From a virus, in the IMG/VR virus record IMGVR_UViG_3300044701_002018, positions 1-21,246 of that record: a DNA stretch of 21,246 bases. One strand, given 5' to 3'. The translations under genes and the position numbers were made by a program. Positions 6,301-13,418 of the stretch are shown here, one piece after another. How positions within the stretch are numbered: the stretch's first letter is position 1; each line of letters opens with the position of its first letter. The notes beneath the pieces are model-generated. The model was not told the DNA's origin. It saw nothing but the letters and a program-made list of their open reading frames with translations, and ran no database searches.

Positions 6301-7150
6301 AATCAAAGTAGCAGAATTATTTTATAGCATACAAGGCGAAGGACGCTATATGGGTGTCCCTAGTGTTTTCTTACGCACGTTTGGTTGCAACTTTAAATGT
6401 GCCGGCTTCGGTATGCCAAGAGGTGAATTGAGTCGAGAAGCAGAGTCGGTTGATCCTTCTAAATACGCTCGTTACGAAGAACTTCCTCTGGTGAGTACAG
6501 GATGTGACAGTTATGCGTCGTGGGATCCAAGATTTAAAGATCTAAGTCCTGTACTAACTTCAGATGCTATTGTAGAACGCATTATGGAAATTCTTCCTTT
6601 TGGTAAATGGAAGGATGAGCATCTTGTTATTACAGGAGGCGAGCCTCTATTAGGTTGGCAGCGTAGTTACGAGGATCTATTAAACCATCCTCGTATGCAA
6701 AAGTTAAAAGAAATTACTTTTGAAACTAATGGCACCCAGGAGTTATCTAAAGAGTTTAGACATTACTTGTTAGATTGGACACTAAATCCAAAATTTGGTC
6801 GTAGAGGATACAATGCTCTTACATTTAGTGTAAGTGCTAAACTTCCGGCTAGTGGTGAGCTATGGACGGATGCTATTAGACCAGACATTGTTCGTAGTTA
6901 CGAAGAATTAGGTCATACCTATCTCAAGTTTGTTGTAGCCACAGAACAAGATGTTGAAGATGCATTAAAAGCTCGAGATCAATATCGAAATGCAGGATTT
7001 AAAGGTGATGTGTATCTTATGCCAGTAGGTGGTGTAGAAAGTGTTTATTCCTTGAATAATCGTGCAGTAGCATTACTAGCTATGAAACACGGACTGCGTT
7101 ATAGCGATAGATTGCAAGTACCGTTGTTTAAAAATGAATGGGGAACTTAA
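6293..7150 (+). CDS. queE: QueE-like radical SAM 7-carboxy-7-deazaguanine synthase, with insertion in the cluster motif
   Basis: QueE turns 6-carboxytetrahydropterin into 7-carboxy-7-deazaguanine using S-adenosylmethionine and a 4Fe-4S cluster. The 285-residue protein opens with VAELFYSIQGEGRYMGVPSVF, the standard QueE start, then FGCNFKCAGFG at 30-40. The usual CX3CX2C is interrupted: C32 and C36 are present, but the third cysteine appears to be C71 in STGCDSYASW, after about 34 residues, since the Asp following it matches the usual WCDT. ITGGEPLL at 113-120 is the SAM-binding segment and FETNGT at 143-148 is the expected next block. A displaced third cysteine is known in some QueE enzymes (CX14CX2C in Burkholderia), so activity is plausible. 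The stop overlaps the next start by one base. Confidence 0.9.
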   Translation: MSKIKVAELFYSIQGEGRYMGVPSVFLRTFGCNFKCAGFGMPRGELSREAESVDPSKYARYEELPLVSTGCDSYASWDPRFKDLSPVLTSDAIVERIMEILPFGKWKDEHLVITGGEPLLGWQRSYEDLLNHPRMQKLKEITFETNGTQELSKEFRHYLLDWTLNPKFGRRGYNALTFSVSAKLPASGELWTDAIRPDIVRSYEELGHTYLKFVVATEQDVEDALKARDQYRNAGFKGDVYLMPVGGVESVYSLNNRAVALLAMKHGLRYSDRLQVPLFKNEWGT

Positions 7151-7356
7151 TGACCGAAACAAGAGCAAGGACTTTAACAAGGATGTTTACATATAGAATA
7201 ACCGCTTGGTTATTTACTATATTTTGGACCTATTTGTTTACTGGAGATATAGGAAGTGCTACCGGATTTGCAACTGCCTTGCATATTCTATTAAGTATCG
7301 ATTATTATATCCACGAACGAATCTGGTTAAAAATAAAATGGGGGAAAACAGAATAA
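7150..7356 (+). CDS. DUF2061-like small membrane protein
   Basis: A 68-residue protein with two hydrophobic segments, beginning with RTLTRMFTYRITAWLFT and ending with SIDYYIHERIWLKIKWG. The Arg-rich start, the Thr-Gly-Asp turn between the two segments and the 'yYiHERiW' end match the DUF2061 family of predicted membrane proteins. Its function is unknown. The ATG at 7150 overlaps the queE stop (TAATG) and is chosen over an in-frame ATG at 7138 inside queE. It shares one base with the next start. Confidence 0.75.
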   Translation: MTETRARTLTRMFTYRITAWLFTIFWTYLFTGDIGSATGFATALHILLSIDYYIHERIWLKIKWGKTE

Positions 7357-7769
7357 TGTACTTAGATGGAATATTTGATATGTTTGAATGGTTAAAAAAG
7401 AAAAAGGACCAACCCAAAAATGAAAAGTCCGAGGATCAAGTTAAATCAAAATCTGCTAAAGATTTAGCCACAGAAGCAGGAGAACCTTACGTAAGTGTAA
7501 TTAAGGTAGACCTAGATGCTGATGATGTTGGTAATGGTGCATTTGAACTCGATTGGAACGAAATCTTTATTGCAAGATTGGTCAAGGCCGGCTTTATGCA
7601 AAAGAAAGAAGATACCGAAGCAGAAATTGTGGATCGGTGGTTTCAAAGTGTTTGCAGAAATATTCTCAATGAGAACTATGAACAATGGGAAGCCAATCAG
7701 CCCGTTGATGCTAGGCCTCGTCGCGTGGATCGTAATGACTTAGGAAACGGAAGAACTGAAATATCGTGA
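7356..7769 (+). CDS. Conserved phage protein of unknown function
   Basis: A 137-residue protein: a Lys-rich N-terminal stretch (about 14-40), then EPYVSVIKVDLDADDVGNGAFELDWN and a helical C-terminal half with FIARLVKAGF and IVDRWFQSVCRNIL. The 'G.FELDWN..F...L...G' plus 'VdrWFqsVCRNi' pattern is recalled from cyanophage-type T4-like genomes, where it is unassigned. The ATG at 7356 overlaps the upstream stop (TAATG); earlier starts would lie inside the membrane-protein gene. The stop overlaps the GTG start of the next gene. Confidence 0.8.
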   Translation: MYLDGIFDMFEWLKKKKDQPKNEKSEDQVKSKSAKDLATEAGEPYVSVIKVDLDADDVGNGAFELDWNEIFIARLVKAGFMQKKEDTEAEIVDRWFQSVCRNILNENYEQWEANQPVDARPRRVDRNDLGNGRTEIS

Positions 7770-8698
7770 TATTGATTGTTGGAAGTACATCCAGATTAAC
7801 TGCCGAATTCTCTGTAATTCACAGTATAGGCCCTTCGACGTTGTTTCAGGGGCAAGTAATTGACGAATCACTGATATATCACACCTCTCTTGCTGATTGT
7901 CGAAATTTAGAACAATTTTTAACAAAATTTAAATTAATTTATTGGGCAAACTCTGCTATTTCTGAGTTTAACAATTATCAAGATTATTTCGAAACATTAT
8001 ATCTATTAAAATCGCATGGAAATGTAATTGGTATAGACAATGTAGATCCGTATAATATAAAAAATTTTTCTGCAATTAAAAATGACGAATCAAACATAGT
8101 CTTCTTTGGATGTAGTCATACTGCCGGCGGACATCATCATACTAAAGACACCGAATATGTAAATTTACTATCAACACATTTCAATCAACCAATCTTAAAT
8201 CTAGCCGAAAGTGGCAAAGGTAATTTTAGATCTTTTGACCTTTTTAATAATCTAGAATTTTACAAAAATCAAAAGGTTATTTTACAGTTAACTGATTTTG
8301 CACGATTGAAATTTTATCCGGACAGTTTGCCTACTACTGTTTTTAAAGAATCACAGCTTTACAAGATAAAAAACAGATCTTATTTTGATGTTTACAACGA
8401 TAAACAATTGATCTACATGACATTAACTAGACTAGATAGTGTTATAAAATATAGTAGATCATTTGGGTTAAATTTTGTATTTTTTTATCTTGGGGATACA
8501 CCAAATTTTAGCAACATACCAGAGAACGATTTTTATAAAAAAACAGTAGAGTATTACTTACTGGATTATAAAGAATATATACCAAATATTCTACAAAGAA
8601 ATGTTGATAGAGGCACGGACAATTTACATTATGGTCCTCTTAGTCACAAAATTTGGGCCAACGAAATTATAAATAAAATTCAAACTTTATATCCATGA
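7766..8698 (+). CDS. SGNH-hydrolase-like protein
   Basis: A 310-residue protein. An N-terminal section of about 105 residues is of unknown type. It is followed by VFFGCSHTAGG at 112-122, matching SGNH block I (G-x-S-x-T), and near the end DNLHYGPLSHKIWA (D285, H288) matching the block V Asp-x-x-His dyad. SGNH proteins are esterases, lipases or carbohydrate deacetylases; the substrate here cannot be told. The start is GTG, overlapping the preceding stop as GTGA. Its base composition is markedly AT-rich compared with neighbours. The next gene also encodes an SGNH-like protein and overlaps it by ATGA, so the two are likely co-translated. Confidence 0.65.
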   Translation: MILIVGSTSRLTAEFSVIHSIGPSTLFQGQVIDESLIYHTSLADCRNLEQFLTKFKLIYWANSAISEFNNYQDYFETLYLLKSHGNVIGIDNVDPYNIKNFSAIKNDESNIVFFGCSHTAGGHHHTKDTEYVNLLSTHFNQPILNLAESGKGNFRSFDLFNNLEFYKNQKVILQLTDFARLKFYPDSLPTTVFKESQLYKIKNRSYFDVYNDKQLIYMTLTRLDSVIKYSRSFGLNFVFFYLGDTPNFSNIPENDFYKKTVEYYLLDYKEYIPNILQRNVDRGTDNLHYGPLSHKIWANEIINKIQTLYP

Positions 8699-9399
8699 TC
8701 TTATACGTAAACGGAGATAGCCATAGTGCAGCAGCCGAGGCAGTTAATCCATACTGTTTTGCTGAAGATGATCCTTTATATAGGGCACTAGGACGAATCC
8801 CACATCCTGACAACGAACGTGCAAGTTATGGTTGCAATATTGCAAACCAGTTGTATGCTATATTACATTGTGATGCCGAATCGGCCAGCAGTAATGCAAG
8901 AATAATTCGAACTACTAAGAATTATCTCAATGAGCACAAGCCCGATATTATTATCATTGGATGGGCAACTTGGGAGAGAGAAGAATGGTTTCATAATAAC
9001 ACTTACTATCAAGTTACCGCCGGCGGGCAAGATCGACTACCGCCCGAATTAAATGAAGCTTATAAAAAATGGGTAATAGATACTGCTAATCATATAGCAA
9101 AAAACGAATTATCCAATCACGACACAATATGGAATTTTCATTGCTATTTGCAAGATCTAAATATACCTCATTTCTTCTTCAACACTTATAATTGTTTTGC
9201 ACATATTCGATTGAACGATTTGCCTAAAAAAGATTGGGGCGATTGTTATCTTTATCCTTATTTGGAAGAGTTTACTTATTATAATTGGTTAAAATCAAAT
9301 AATTTCCAAACGGTCAATCCAAGATCATATCATTTTAGGGCAGATGCTCATAGAAAATGGGCAGAATTTCTTTTGCCTTACTTGACCAAGTTGTTATAA
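8695..9399 (+). CDS. Second SGNH-like phage protein
   Basis: A 234-residue protein that opens with ILYVNGDSHSAAAEAV, a block I-like G-D-S motif, continues with DIIIIGWATWEREEW at about 84-98, and ends with FRADAHRKWAEFLLPYL, where D-A-H fits the C-terminal Asp-x-His dyad of SGNH enzymes. Proteins with the 'NGDSHsAaAEAV' start are recalled from T4-like cyanophages as unassigned. The substrate is unknown; acyl or acetyl groups on host glycans would be natural candidates. It starts in the ATGA overlap with the first SGNH-like gene. Confidence 0.7.
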   Translation: MILYVNGDSHSAAAEAVNPYCFAEDDPLYRALGRIPHPDNERASYGCNIANQLYAILHCDAESASSNARIIRTTKNYLNEHKPDIIIIGWATWEREEWFHNNTYYQVTAGGQDRLPPELNEAYKKWVIDTANHIAKNELSNHDTIWNFHCYLQDLNIPHFFFNTYNCFAHIRLNDLPKKDWGDCYLYPYLEEFTYYNWLKSNNFQTVNPRSYHFRADAHRKWAEFLLPYLTKLL

Positions 9400-9400
9400 T
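9372..9400 (+). promoter_or_regulatory. Possible promoter upstream of the 5'-3' exonuclease gene
   Basis: A perfect TATAAT (9395-9400) preceded by GTTG, as in other promoters of the window. The -35 region is weak (TTTGCC at 9372-9377, spacing 17). Transcription would begin near 9407, ten bases before the start codon. Confidence 0.45.
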
Positions 9401-9416
9401 ATGCTACTATTAATAC

Positions 9417-10406
9417 ATGAGATATCTAATTGTAGACACAGCCAATACATTCTTTCGTGCTCGCCATTCTGCAAGCCGTCAATCGGACACCTGGGATAAG
9501 TTAGGGTTCGCAATTCATGTTACCTTGGCGTCAGTTAATAAAGCGTGGAGAGAACATCAAGCCGATCACGTCGTATTCTGTTTGGAGGGACGGAGCTGGC
9601 GCAAAGATTTCTATGAACCCTACAAGAAGAACCGTGCAGTCGCGAGAGCTGCGCTCACGGAAGCGGAAGCTGAAGAGGACCGACTTTTTTGGGAAACTTT
9701 CGATAATCTTAAGACTTTTCTTGCTGAGAAAACTAATTGCACCGTGCTCCAACACAGCGAGCTCGAAGCAGATGATCTTATCTCTGGTTGGATCTGGAAC
9801 CATCCCAATGACAGTCATATCATTGTTTCTTCCGACACTGACTTTCACCAGTTACTGGCGCCGAATGTACAACAATATAATGGTGTTGCCGACGAGCTTC
9901 ATACACTAGAAGGTATCTTTGATAAAAAGGGTAAACTAGTAATTGACAAGAAAACCAAAGCGCCAAAAGTCATACCTAATCCAAAATGGATCCTGTTTGA
10001 GAAGTGTATGCGCGGAGATCCGACAGACAATGTGTTTTCCGCCTATCCGGGTGTTAGGACCAAAGGTTCCAAGAACAAAATTGGTCTCACTGAAGCTTTT
10101 GCTGACCGGGATAAAAAAGGATTTGATTGGAACAACCTTATGCTTCAAAGATGGACAGATCATAACGGTCTGGAGCATAGAGTATTAGACGATTACAATC
10201 GCAATGTTACTCTAGTAGATCTTACTGCACAGCCCGAGGATATCAAAGCAAAGATTAATGAAACTGTACACACAGGTGCTGTAAAGAAAAGTAGACCAAT
10301 GGTAGGTGCTCAGTTTCTCAAGTTCTGTGGCAAGTACGAACTTAACAGACTTAGTGAACATTCATCAAATTATGCAGAATTATTAAGTGCAGAGTATCCC
10401 GAATGA
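9417..10406 (+). CDS. 5'-3' exonuclease / RNase H (T4 Rnh-like, FEN family)
   Basis: A 329-residue member of the T4 RNase H/flap-nuclease family, which removes RNA primers and 5' flaps during phage DNA replication. Acidic metal-binding residues fall in the expected blocks: D7 in LIVDTAN, EADD at 117-120, SSDTDF at 138-143 with D140 and D142, and RGDPTDN at 199-205 with D201 and D204, followed by the AYPGVRTKGS helix-hairpin segment. The 'GRSWRKDFYEPYKKNR' arch-base region at 58-73 with conserved Arg and Lys is also present. Its length is close to T4 Rnh (about 305). It starts 17 bases after a TATAAT box and overlaps the next small gene by ATGA. Confidence 0.92.
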   Translation: MRYLIVDTANTFFRARHSASRQSDTWDKLGFAIHVTLASVNKAWREHQADHVVFCLEGRSWRKDFYEPYKKNRAVARAALTEAEAEEDRLFWETFDNLKTFLAEKTNCTVLQHSELEADDLISGWIWNHPNDSHIIVSSDTDFHQLLAPNVQQYNGVADELHTLEGIFDKKGKLVIDKKTKAPKVIPNPKWILFEKCMRGDPTDNVFSAYPGVRTKGSKNKIGLTEAFADRDKKGFDWNNLMLQRWTDHNGLEHRVLDDYNRNVTLVDLTAQPEDIKAKINETVHTGAVKKSRPMVGAQFLKFCGKYELNRLSEHSSNYAELLSAEYPE

Positions 10407-10540
10407 TTACATTACTTGACTTGCAACTGTGGATCTTATTTCAAGGCATGATTACTGCCGTAGCCTGGCGGTTCTTGGGATTTGGTGGCCTGTTTGGTAG
10501 TTTGTTAGGTGCATTTCTTTACCTCTCAATTTTCAGATGA
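10403..10540 (+). CDS. 45-residue membrane protein of unknown function
   Basis: A short frame (ATG at 10403, TGA at 10538) that fills the gap between the nuclease and the next gene exactly, overlapping both by ATGA. The product is very hydrophobic, with FLGFGGLFGSLLGAFLYLSIF forming one glycine-rich membrane segment after a Trp/Gln-containing N-terminal part that may form another. The perfect overlaps on both sides support it as a real gene. Function unknown; a holin-like role is conceivable but unsupported. Confidence 0.65.
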   Translation: MITLLDLQLWILFQGMITAVAWRFLGFGGLFGSLLGAFLYLSIFR

Positions 10541-10764
10541 CATATACTGCACACAAATCCAATGTCCGGACTATTAAACAAAACGATCCTGACTTTTATA
10601 TTCATGATGGGTTACAGACTGTAGGCCGTGCTGTGTTGACTATTCATGCCGAATGTCCTGAAAGTCACGCTATTTACATACACCAAGCATTAAGTAGAGG
10701 ATATATTTCATTGACCAGTAATGTAAAAGACAATGAACTGGTATGGGAGACTTTGAGTAAATGA
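10537..10764 (+). CDS. Small protein of unknown function
   Basis: A 75-residue soluble-looking protein. The pattern (GRAVLTIHAECPESHAIYIHQAL then GYISLTSNV) suggests a beta-alpha-beta fold, but no family is recognised. It overlaps genes on both sides by ATGA, within a tightly coupled run from the nuclease to 12478. Confidence 0.7.
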   Translation: MTYTAHKSNVRTIKQNDPDFYIHDGLQTVGRAVLTIHAECPESHAIYIHQALSRGYISLTSNVKDNELVWETLSK

Positions 10765-11135
10765 CCACGTGGCTAATATTAGCCTTGCTATTCGTTAAAC
10801 ACTTTCTAGCAGACTTCTGTTGGCAAAGTGATCGTATGATCCGAGACAAAGGGCATCTTGGTAGATTGGGCGGATTGCAACACGCCGGTCTCCACGGTGC
10901 CTTGACCTATGTTATTTTAATGCATTTTTTAGGTCTACAAGCTTGCATTATGCTGGCCGTGTTTGATGCTACTATACATTATTTCATCGACTTCTTGCAT
11001 CGTCGAGCCACCGTTCGACTAAGCACAGATTCGGATGGCTTTTGGATGTGGATCGGTATTGATCAATTTTTGCATACACTAGTTTATCTAATAATAGGTT
11101 TCGTAGTTTCAATTCTAACAATAGAATACATATGA
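10761..11135 (+). CDS. DUF3307-like membrane protein
   Basis: A 124-residue protein with about four membrane segments. LFVKHFLADFCWQSDRMIRDKG near the start, QHAGLHG at about 50-56, IHYFIDFLHR at about 72-81 and IDQFLHTLVYLI near 99-110 match DUF3307, whose conserved His and Asp residues lie at membrane ends ('H.laDF.lQ', 'H...iD', 'DQ.lH'). The family is widespread in bacteria and phages with no proven function. It overlaps neighbours by four bases on both sides. Confidence 0.8.
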   Translation: MTTWLILALLFVKHFLADFCWQSDRMIRDKGHLGRLGGLQHAGLHGALTYVILMHFLGLQACIMLAVFDATIHYFIDFLHRRATVRLSTDSDGFWMWIGIDQFLHTLVYLIIGFVVSILTIEYI

Positions 11136-11476
11136 TTAAAACTTTAAGCAGTGGTTCGCAACACATTACAGTAAGCGGGGGTTACCCAAATAACCCTCCT
11201 ATCAGTCCAGGCGCCGTGGGTGCAGGTATGGTACGATACAATCCAAACATACAACAAATGGAAGTGTATGATGGTGTAAGTTGGTACGGAATAAACAATC
11301 ATGCTACGGTTGATCTAGGTATGACCAGCAAGGAAGTTATTGAGTGGGCGCACAAAAAAATGCTAGAGGAACAAAAGTTACAAGAACTTATGGAACGGCA
11401 TCCAGGTCTAAAAGAATTAAAAGATAAATTTGAAATGATGCGAGTATTATGTTTAGAAGAGGAGAAATCGCAATGA
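11132..11476 (+). CDS. Conserved phage protein of unknown function, tail-fibre-like N-terminus
   Basis: A 114-residue protein in two parts: residues 1-55 are Gly/Pro/Ser-rich with GAGMVRYNPNIQQMEVYDGVSW, the repeat-like 'G.vRYN...q.EvyDG..W' seen in phage tail and virion proteins; residues 60-114 are charged and helical, with SKEVIEWAHKKMLEEQKLQEL. The combination may be a small virion or assembly factor, but this is inference. The final bases overlap the next start by ATGA. Confidence 0.75.
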   Translation: MIKTLSSGSQHITVSGGYPNNPPISPGAVGAGMVRYNPNIQQMEVYDGVSWYGINNHATVDLGMTSKEVIEWAHKKMLEEQKLQELMERHPGLKELKDKFEMMRVLCLEEEKSQ

Positions 11477-11748
11477 AATGGTTAAAAAGACGACTTCGTG
11501 ATTGGTTAAACAGTGAGGATGAAATTAGATTGCAGCGAGCCACAGTAGTAGAAAGAGATAGATCAGCGCCTGCACAAAACGGTATGAACTTTTGTTTGTA
11601 TCAAGCAGTCGGTGGCCACATTCTTGAATCTCGCACTTATAATCAAAAGACCGATCGCACCGACGGAACACTATATATGATTCACGACGACGAAGATTTT
11701 GCCAGGCAAGTGGCACAGGCTATTATGTTGGAACAAATGAAACTATGA
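11473..11748 (+). CDS. Small conserved phage protein, paralogous to the next gene
   Basis: A 91-residue protein. The ATG at 11473 overlaps the upstream stop; an earlier in-frame start at 11449 is inside that gene. After a basic N-terminus (KWLKRRLRDWL) it has FCLYQAVGGHILESRTYN, then TLYMIHDDEDFARQVAQAI. The next gene has the same order of elements (HGGYVIKVSTGYG, MYVIDDSKDLGQELGKIV), so they are probably related copies of one small fold. Function unknown. Confidence 0.75.
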   Translation: MKWLKRRLRDWLNSEDEIRLQRATVVERDRSAPAQNGMNFCLYQAVGGHILESRTYNQKTDRTDGTLYMIHDDEDFARQVAQAIMLEQMKL

Positions 11749-12008
11749 GTAATTATACAATGGCCGGATCAGTTGCAGCAGGTCCCTTATCAGTAAGTGA
11801 AATCAACCTCGGAGCCTGGTCGTCGGAAACTAACAAGCTGCCAAACAAAAAAATATCATTTGATGTTCATACCGCACACGGCGGCTACGTGATAAAAGTG
11901 TCTACAGGATATGGTAATGAAGGCGAGATGTATGTGATAGATGACAGCAAAGATCTTGGCCAAGAATTAGGCAAAATTGTAACACATCATACATTAGCAA
12001 AATCATGA
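11745..12008 (+). CDS. Small conserved phage protein, paralogous to the previous gene
   Basis: An 87-residue protein overlapping the previous gene by ATGA. Its C-terminal 50 residues (HGGYVIKVSTGYGNEGEMYVIDD, then DLGQELGKIV) follow the plan of the upstream protein: two beta strands with Gly-Gly, a turn with Gly/Thr, a strand ending in IDD/HDD and a final helix. The N-terminal 30 residues differ. No function is known. Confidence 0.75.
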   Translation: MSNYTMAGSVAAGPLSVSEINLGAWSSETNKLPNKKISFDVHTAHGGYVIKVSTGYGNEGEMYVIDDSKDLGQELGKIVTHHTLAKS

Positions 12009-12478
12009 GTGAACTGATAGCCAAACCTGTTGTAAAAAATAAATTTTGGGTAGTCGAAGAATCCGGAAATAAAATAGCAACAATACAAGCACGAGATGAC
12101 GGTGGCTATGCCTATGTACACGACGAATTGAGAGAATATTTCCCTAGTGTTAAAAATTTAAAACAAAAATATAATATTAAATTTGGATCAGCTGACAAGA
12201 TTAAAAAAGAAAATCTTAAAACGGTATACGGATATCCAATTACAGGTCGCGCATACAATCAGGTCTGGGATATTCAAAAGAAACTGCCAATTTTTAGTAA
12301 AACTTTAAAAAGTAAAAGTTTTTTTTGTGCCGGTCATTATCTAATAAAGTTAAATCAAGAATGGGTAGAGCATTTTTGTCCTAAGAATTTAACTGTGAGT
12401 CGTTACGAGTATGTAGGACCGTTTAAAACACGTGAAGAAATGCGTAAAGCACTTAAAGGAATAAAATGCAAAAGTTAA
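12005..12478 (+). CDS. Conserved phage protein of unknown function
   Basis: A 157-residue basic protein that overlaps its upstream neighbour by ATGA. The visible elements are KFWVVEESGNKIATIQ (a short beta hairpin), GYAYVHDE, VYGYPITGRAYNQVWDIQKKLP, KSKSFFCAGHYLI, WVEHFCPKNLTVSRYEYVGPFKT. The 'KSKSFfCAGyYl' and 'FCPK...l.RYeY.GPFkT' blocks are recalled from cyanophage-type genomes without an assigned function. The two Cys at about 108 and 125 could bind metal or nucleic acid; this is a guess. Confidence 0.75.
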   Translation: MSELIAKPVVKNKFWVVEESGNKIATIQARDDGGYAYVHDELREYFPSVKNLKQKYNIKFGSADKIKKENLKTVYGYPITGRAYNQVWDIQKKLPIFSKTLKSKSFFCAGHYLIKLNQEWVEHFCPKNLTVSRYEYVGPFKTREEMRKALKGIKCKS

Positions 12479-12675
12479 GTTTGTCTATAAAAAATTTCAA
12501 TGACAAAATAAAGATAATGAATCAAACTGGTAGCAAACAGTTATCTTTATCTGCAGATGAAGCAAGAAATCTACATACTGATATATTTAATTTATTGACT
12601 AATATAGCGGAGTTGCAATCACAACCAGAGCAACCAAAATCCACGTCAATAAATTTTGATGGGGGCAGTTTTTAA
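12466..12675 (+). CDS. Small conserved phage protein of unknown function
   Basis: A 69-residue protein overlapping the previous gene by 13 bases; an internal ATG at 12517 is an alternative start that would avoid the overlap. The middle reads LSLSADEARNLHTDIFNLLTNIAEL (a long helix), and the end is INFDGGSF. The 'LSa.eARNLH.DI..LL..I.eL' helix plus '.DGG.F' tail is a pattern recalled from T4-like cyanophages. No function is known. It is the last gene of the coupled run that starts at 9417. Confidence 0.7.
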   Translation: MQKLSLSIKNFNDKIKIMNQTGSKQLSLSADEARNLHTDIFNLLTNIAELQSQPEQPKSTSINFDGGSF

Positions 12676-12696
12676 CTTAAACTACCCATATATTAG

Positions 12697-12710
12697 CATA
12701 AATATATAAT
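12697..12710 (+). promoter_or_regulatory. Candidate promoter: CATAAATA plus TATAAT
   Basis: CATAAATA (12697-12704), a T4-like late promoter-like octamer, runs directly into TATAAT (12705-12710). No good -35 box is seen at the expected place. The next start codon is at 12724 with AAGGA before it. Confidence 0.4.
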
Positions 12711-12723
12711 CAAGGAATAAAGT

Positions 12724-13011
12724 ATGTCTAGACCTAAACCAACAGTGTTATTAGAACACGTTAATAAATCTAATTATAAAACCGATCAGGTACTAAGTAG
12801 CGAAGGCATATGGGCGGTTTTTTACGATGATAAACCAATTAATTTAAAGAGTTCAAATATGTTGGTTGCTTACCCTGGTCCCAAATACAAAAAAGTCAGC
12901 TTTAGCAATAGCGGACACGCTATCAATCTTTGCAAAAAACTTAACACTCTTTTCAAAACAGACAAATTCACAGTGGTCTTAATGAAACAAGGTGACCAAG
13001 TCTACCCATAA
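12724..13011 (+). CDS. Conserved phage protein of unknown function
   Basis: A 95-residue protein preceded by AAGGAATAA and a promoter candidate. Recognisable elements are GIWAVFYDDKPINLK at about 28-42, KYKKVSFSNSGHAINLCKKLN at about 55-75 and FTVVLMKQGDQV at the end. This 'WAVfYd..PiNLk ... FsN.GHAi.La..LN' pattern occurs in T4-like marine phages and has no assigned function. The last 20 bases overlap the GTG start of the next gene. Confidence 0.75.
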   Translation: MSRPKPTVLLEHVNKSNYKTDQVLSSEGIWAVFYDDKPINLKSSNMLVAYPGPKYKKVSFSNSGHAINLCKKLNTLFKTDKFTVVLMKQGDQVYP

Positions 13012-13357
13012 TCAGCAGAGTTATACCGAAGGCATACTAGCAGCAGCCGGATTCAGCTCGTCTGAATATCCGCAATACATCCGAGTTTGGTGGTGGAATC
13101 ATACAGATTCCGCTAATCTTAGACTAAGCAAGCCAGGATTGCAGTTTATTAAAAAATTTACAAAGATACCTGTGTACAATTGTGTCTTGTCTGATCCGTT
13201 AAAAAATCGAACCCTTGTACAACTGAGCCGCCTAATGACTTGTCCATACTATATACACAAAATCAATGAAATATCCGTACTTGGCGAACAAGAGTTTGTT
13301 ATGTTAAAATTACACGCGGATAACCTTCAACAATACCTGGACAACTTGCAACTTTAA
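12992..13357 (+). CDS. Conserved phage protein of unknown function, GTG start
   Basis: A 121-residue protein. No ATG is available near its 5' end; the GTG at 12992 (20 bases inside the previous gene) is the most likely start. The elements are YIRVWWWNHTDSANLRLSKPGLQFI at about 29-53 and LMTCPYYIHKINEISVLGEQEFVMLKL at about 81-107, with a DNLQQYLDNLQL end. The 'WWWN...NLRLs..G..F' and 'cPYYi......i.vl.E.ef.mL.L' pattern is recalled from phages with no assigned function; the beta-rich end could be a binding domain. Confidence 0.7.
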   Translation: MTKSTHNQQSYTEGILAAAGFSSSEYPQYIRVWWWNHTDSANLRLSKPGLQFIKKFTKIPVYNCVLSDPLKNRTLVQLSRLMTCPYYIHKINEISVLGEQEFVMLKLHADNLQQYLDNLQL

Positions 13358-13363
13358 CAAGCG

Positions 13364-13392
13364 TTGCACATAATTCGCGTTTTGCATATAAT
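13364..13392 (+). promoter_or_regulatory. Sigma70-like promoter
   Basis: TTGCAC (13364-13369) and a perfect TATAAT (13387-13392), spacing 17. Transcription would start near 13399, leaving a 20-base leader with a strong AAAGGAGG ribosome site (13407-13414) before the gene at 13419. Confidence 0.75.
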
Positions 13393-13418
13393 ATATAGTC
13401 TTCACTAAAGGAGGCTTT

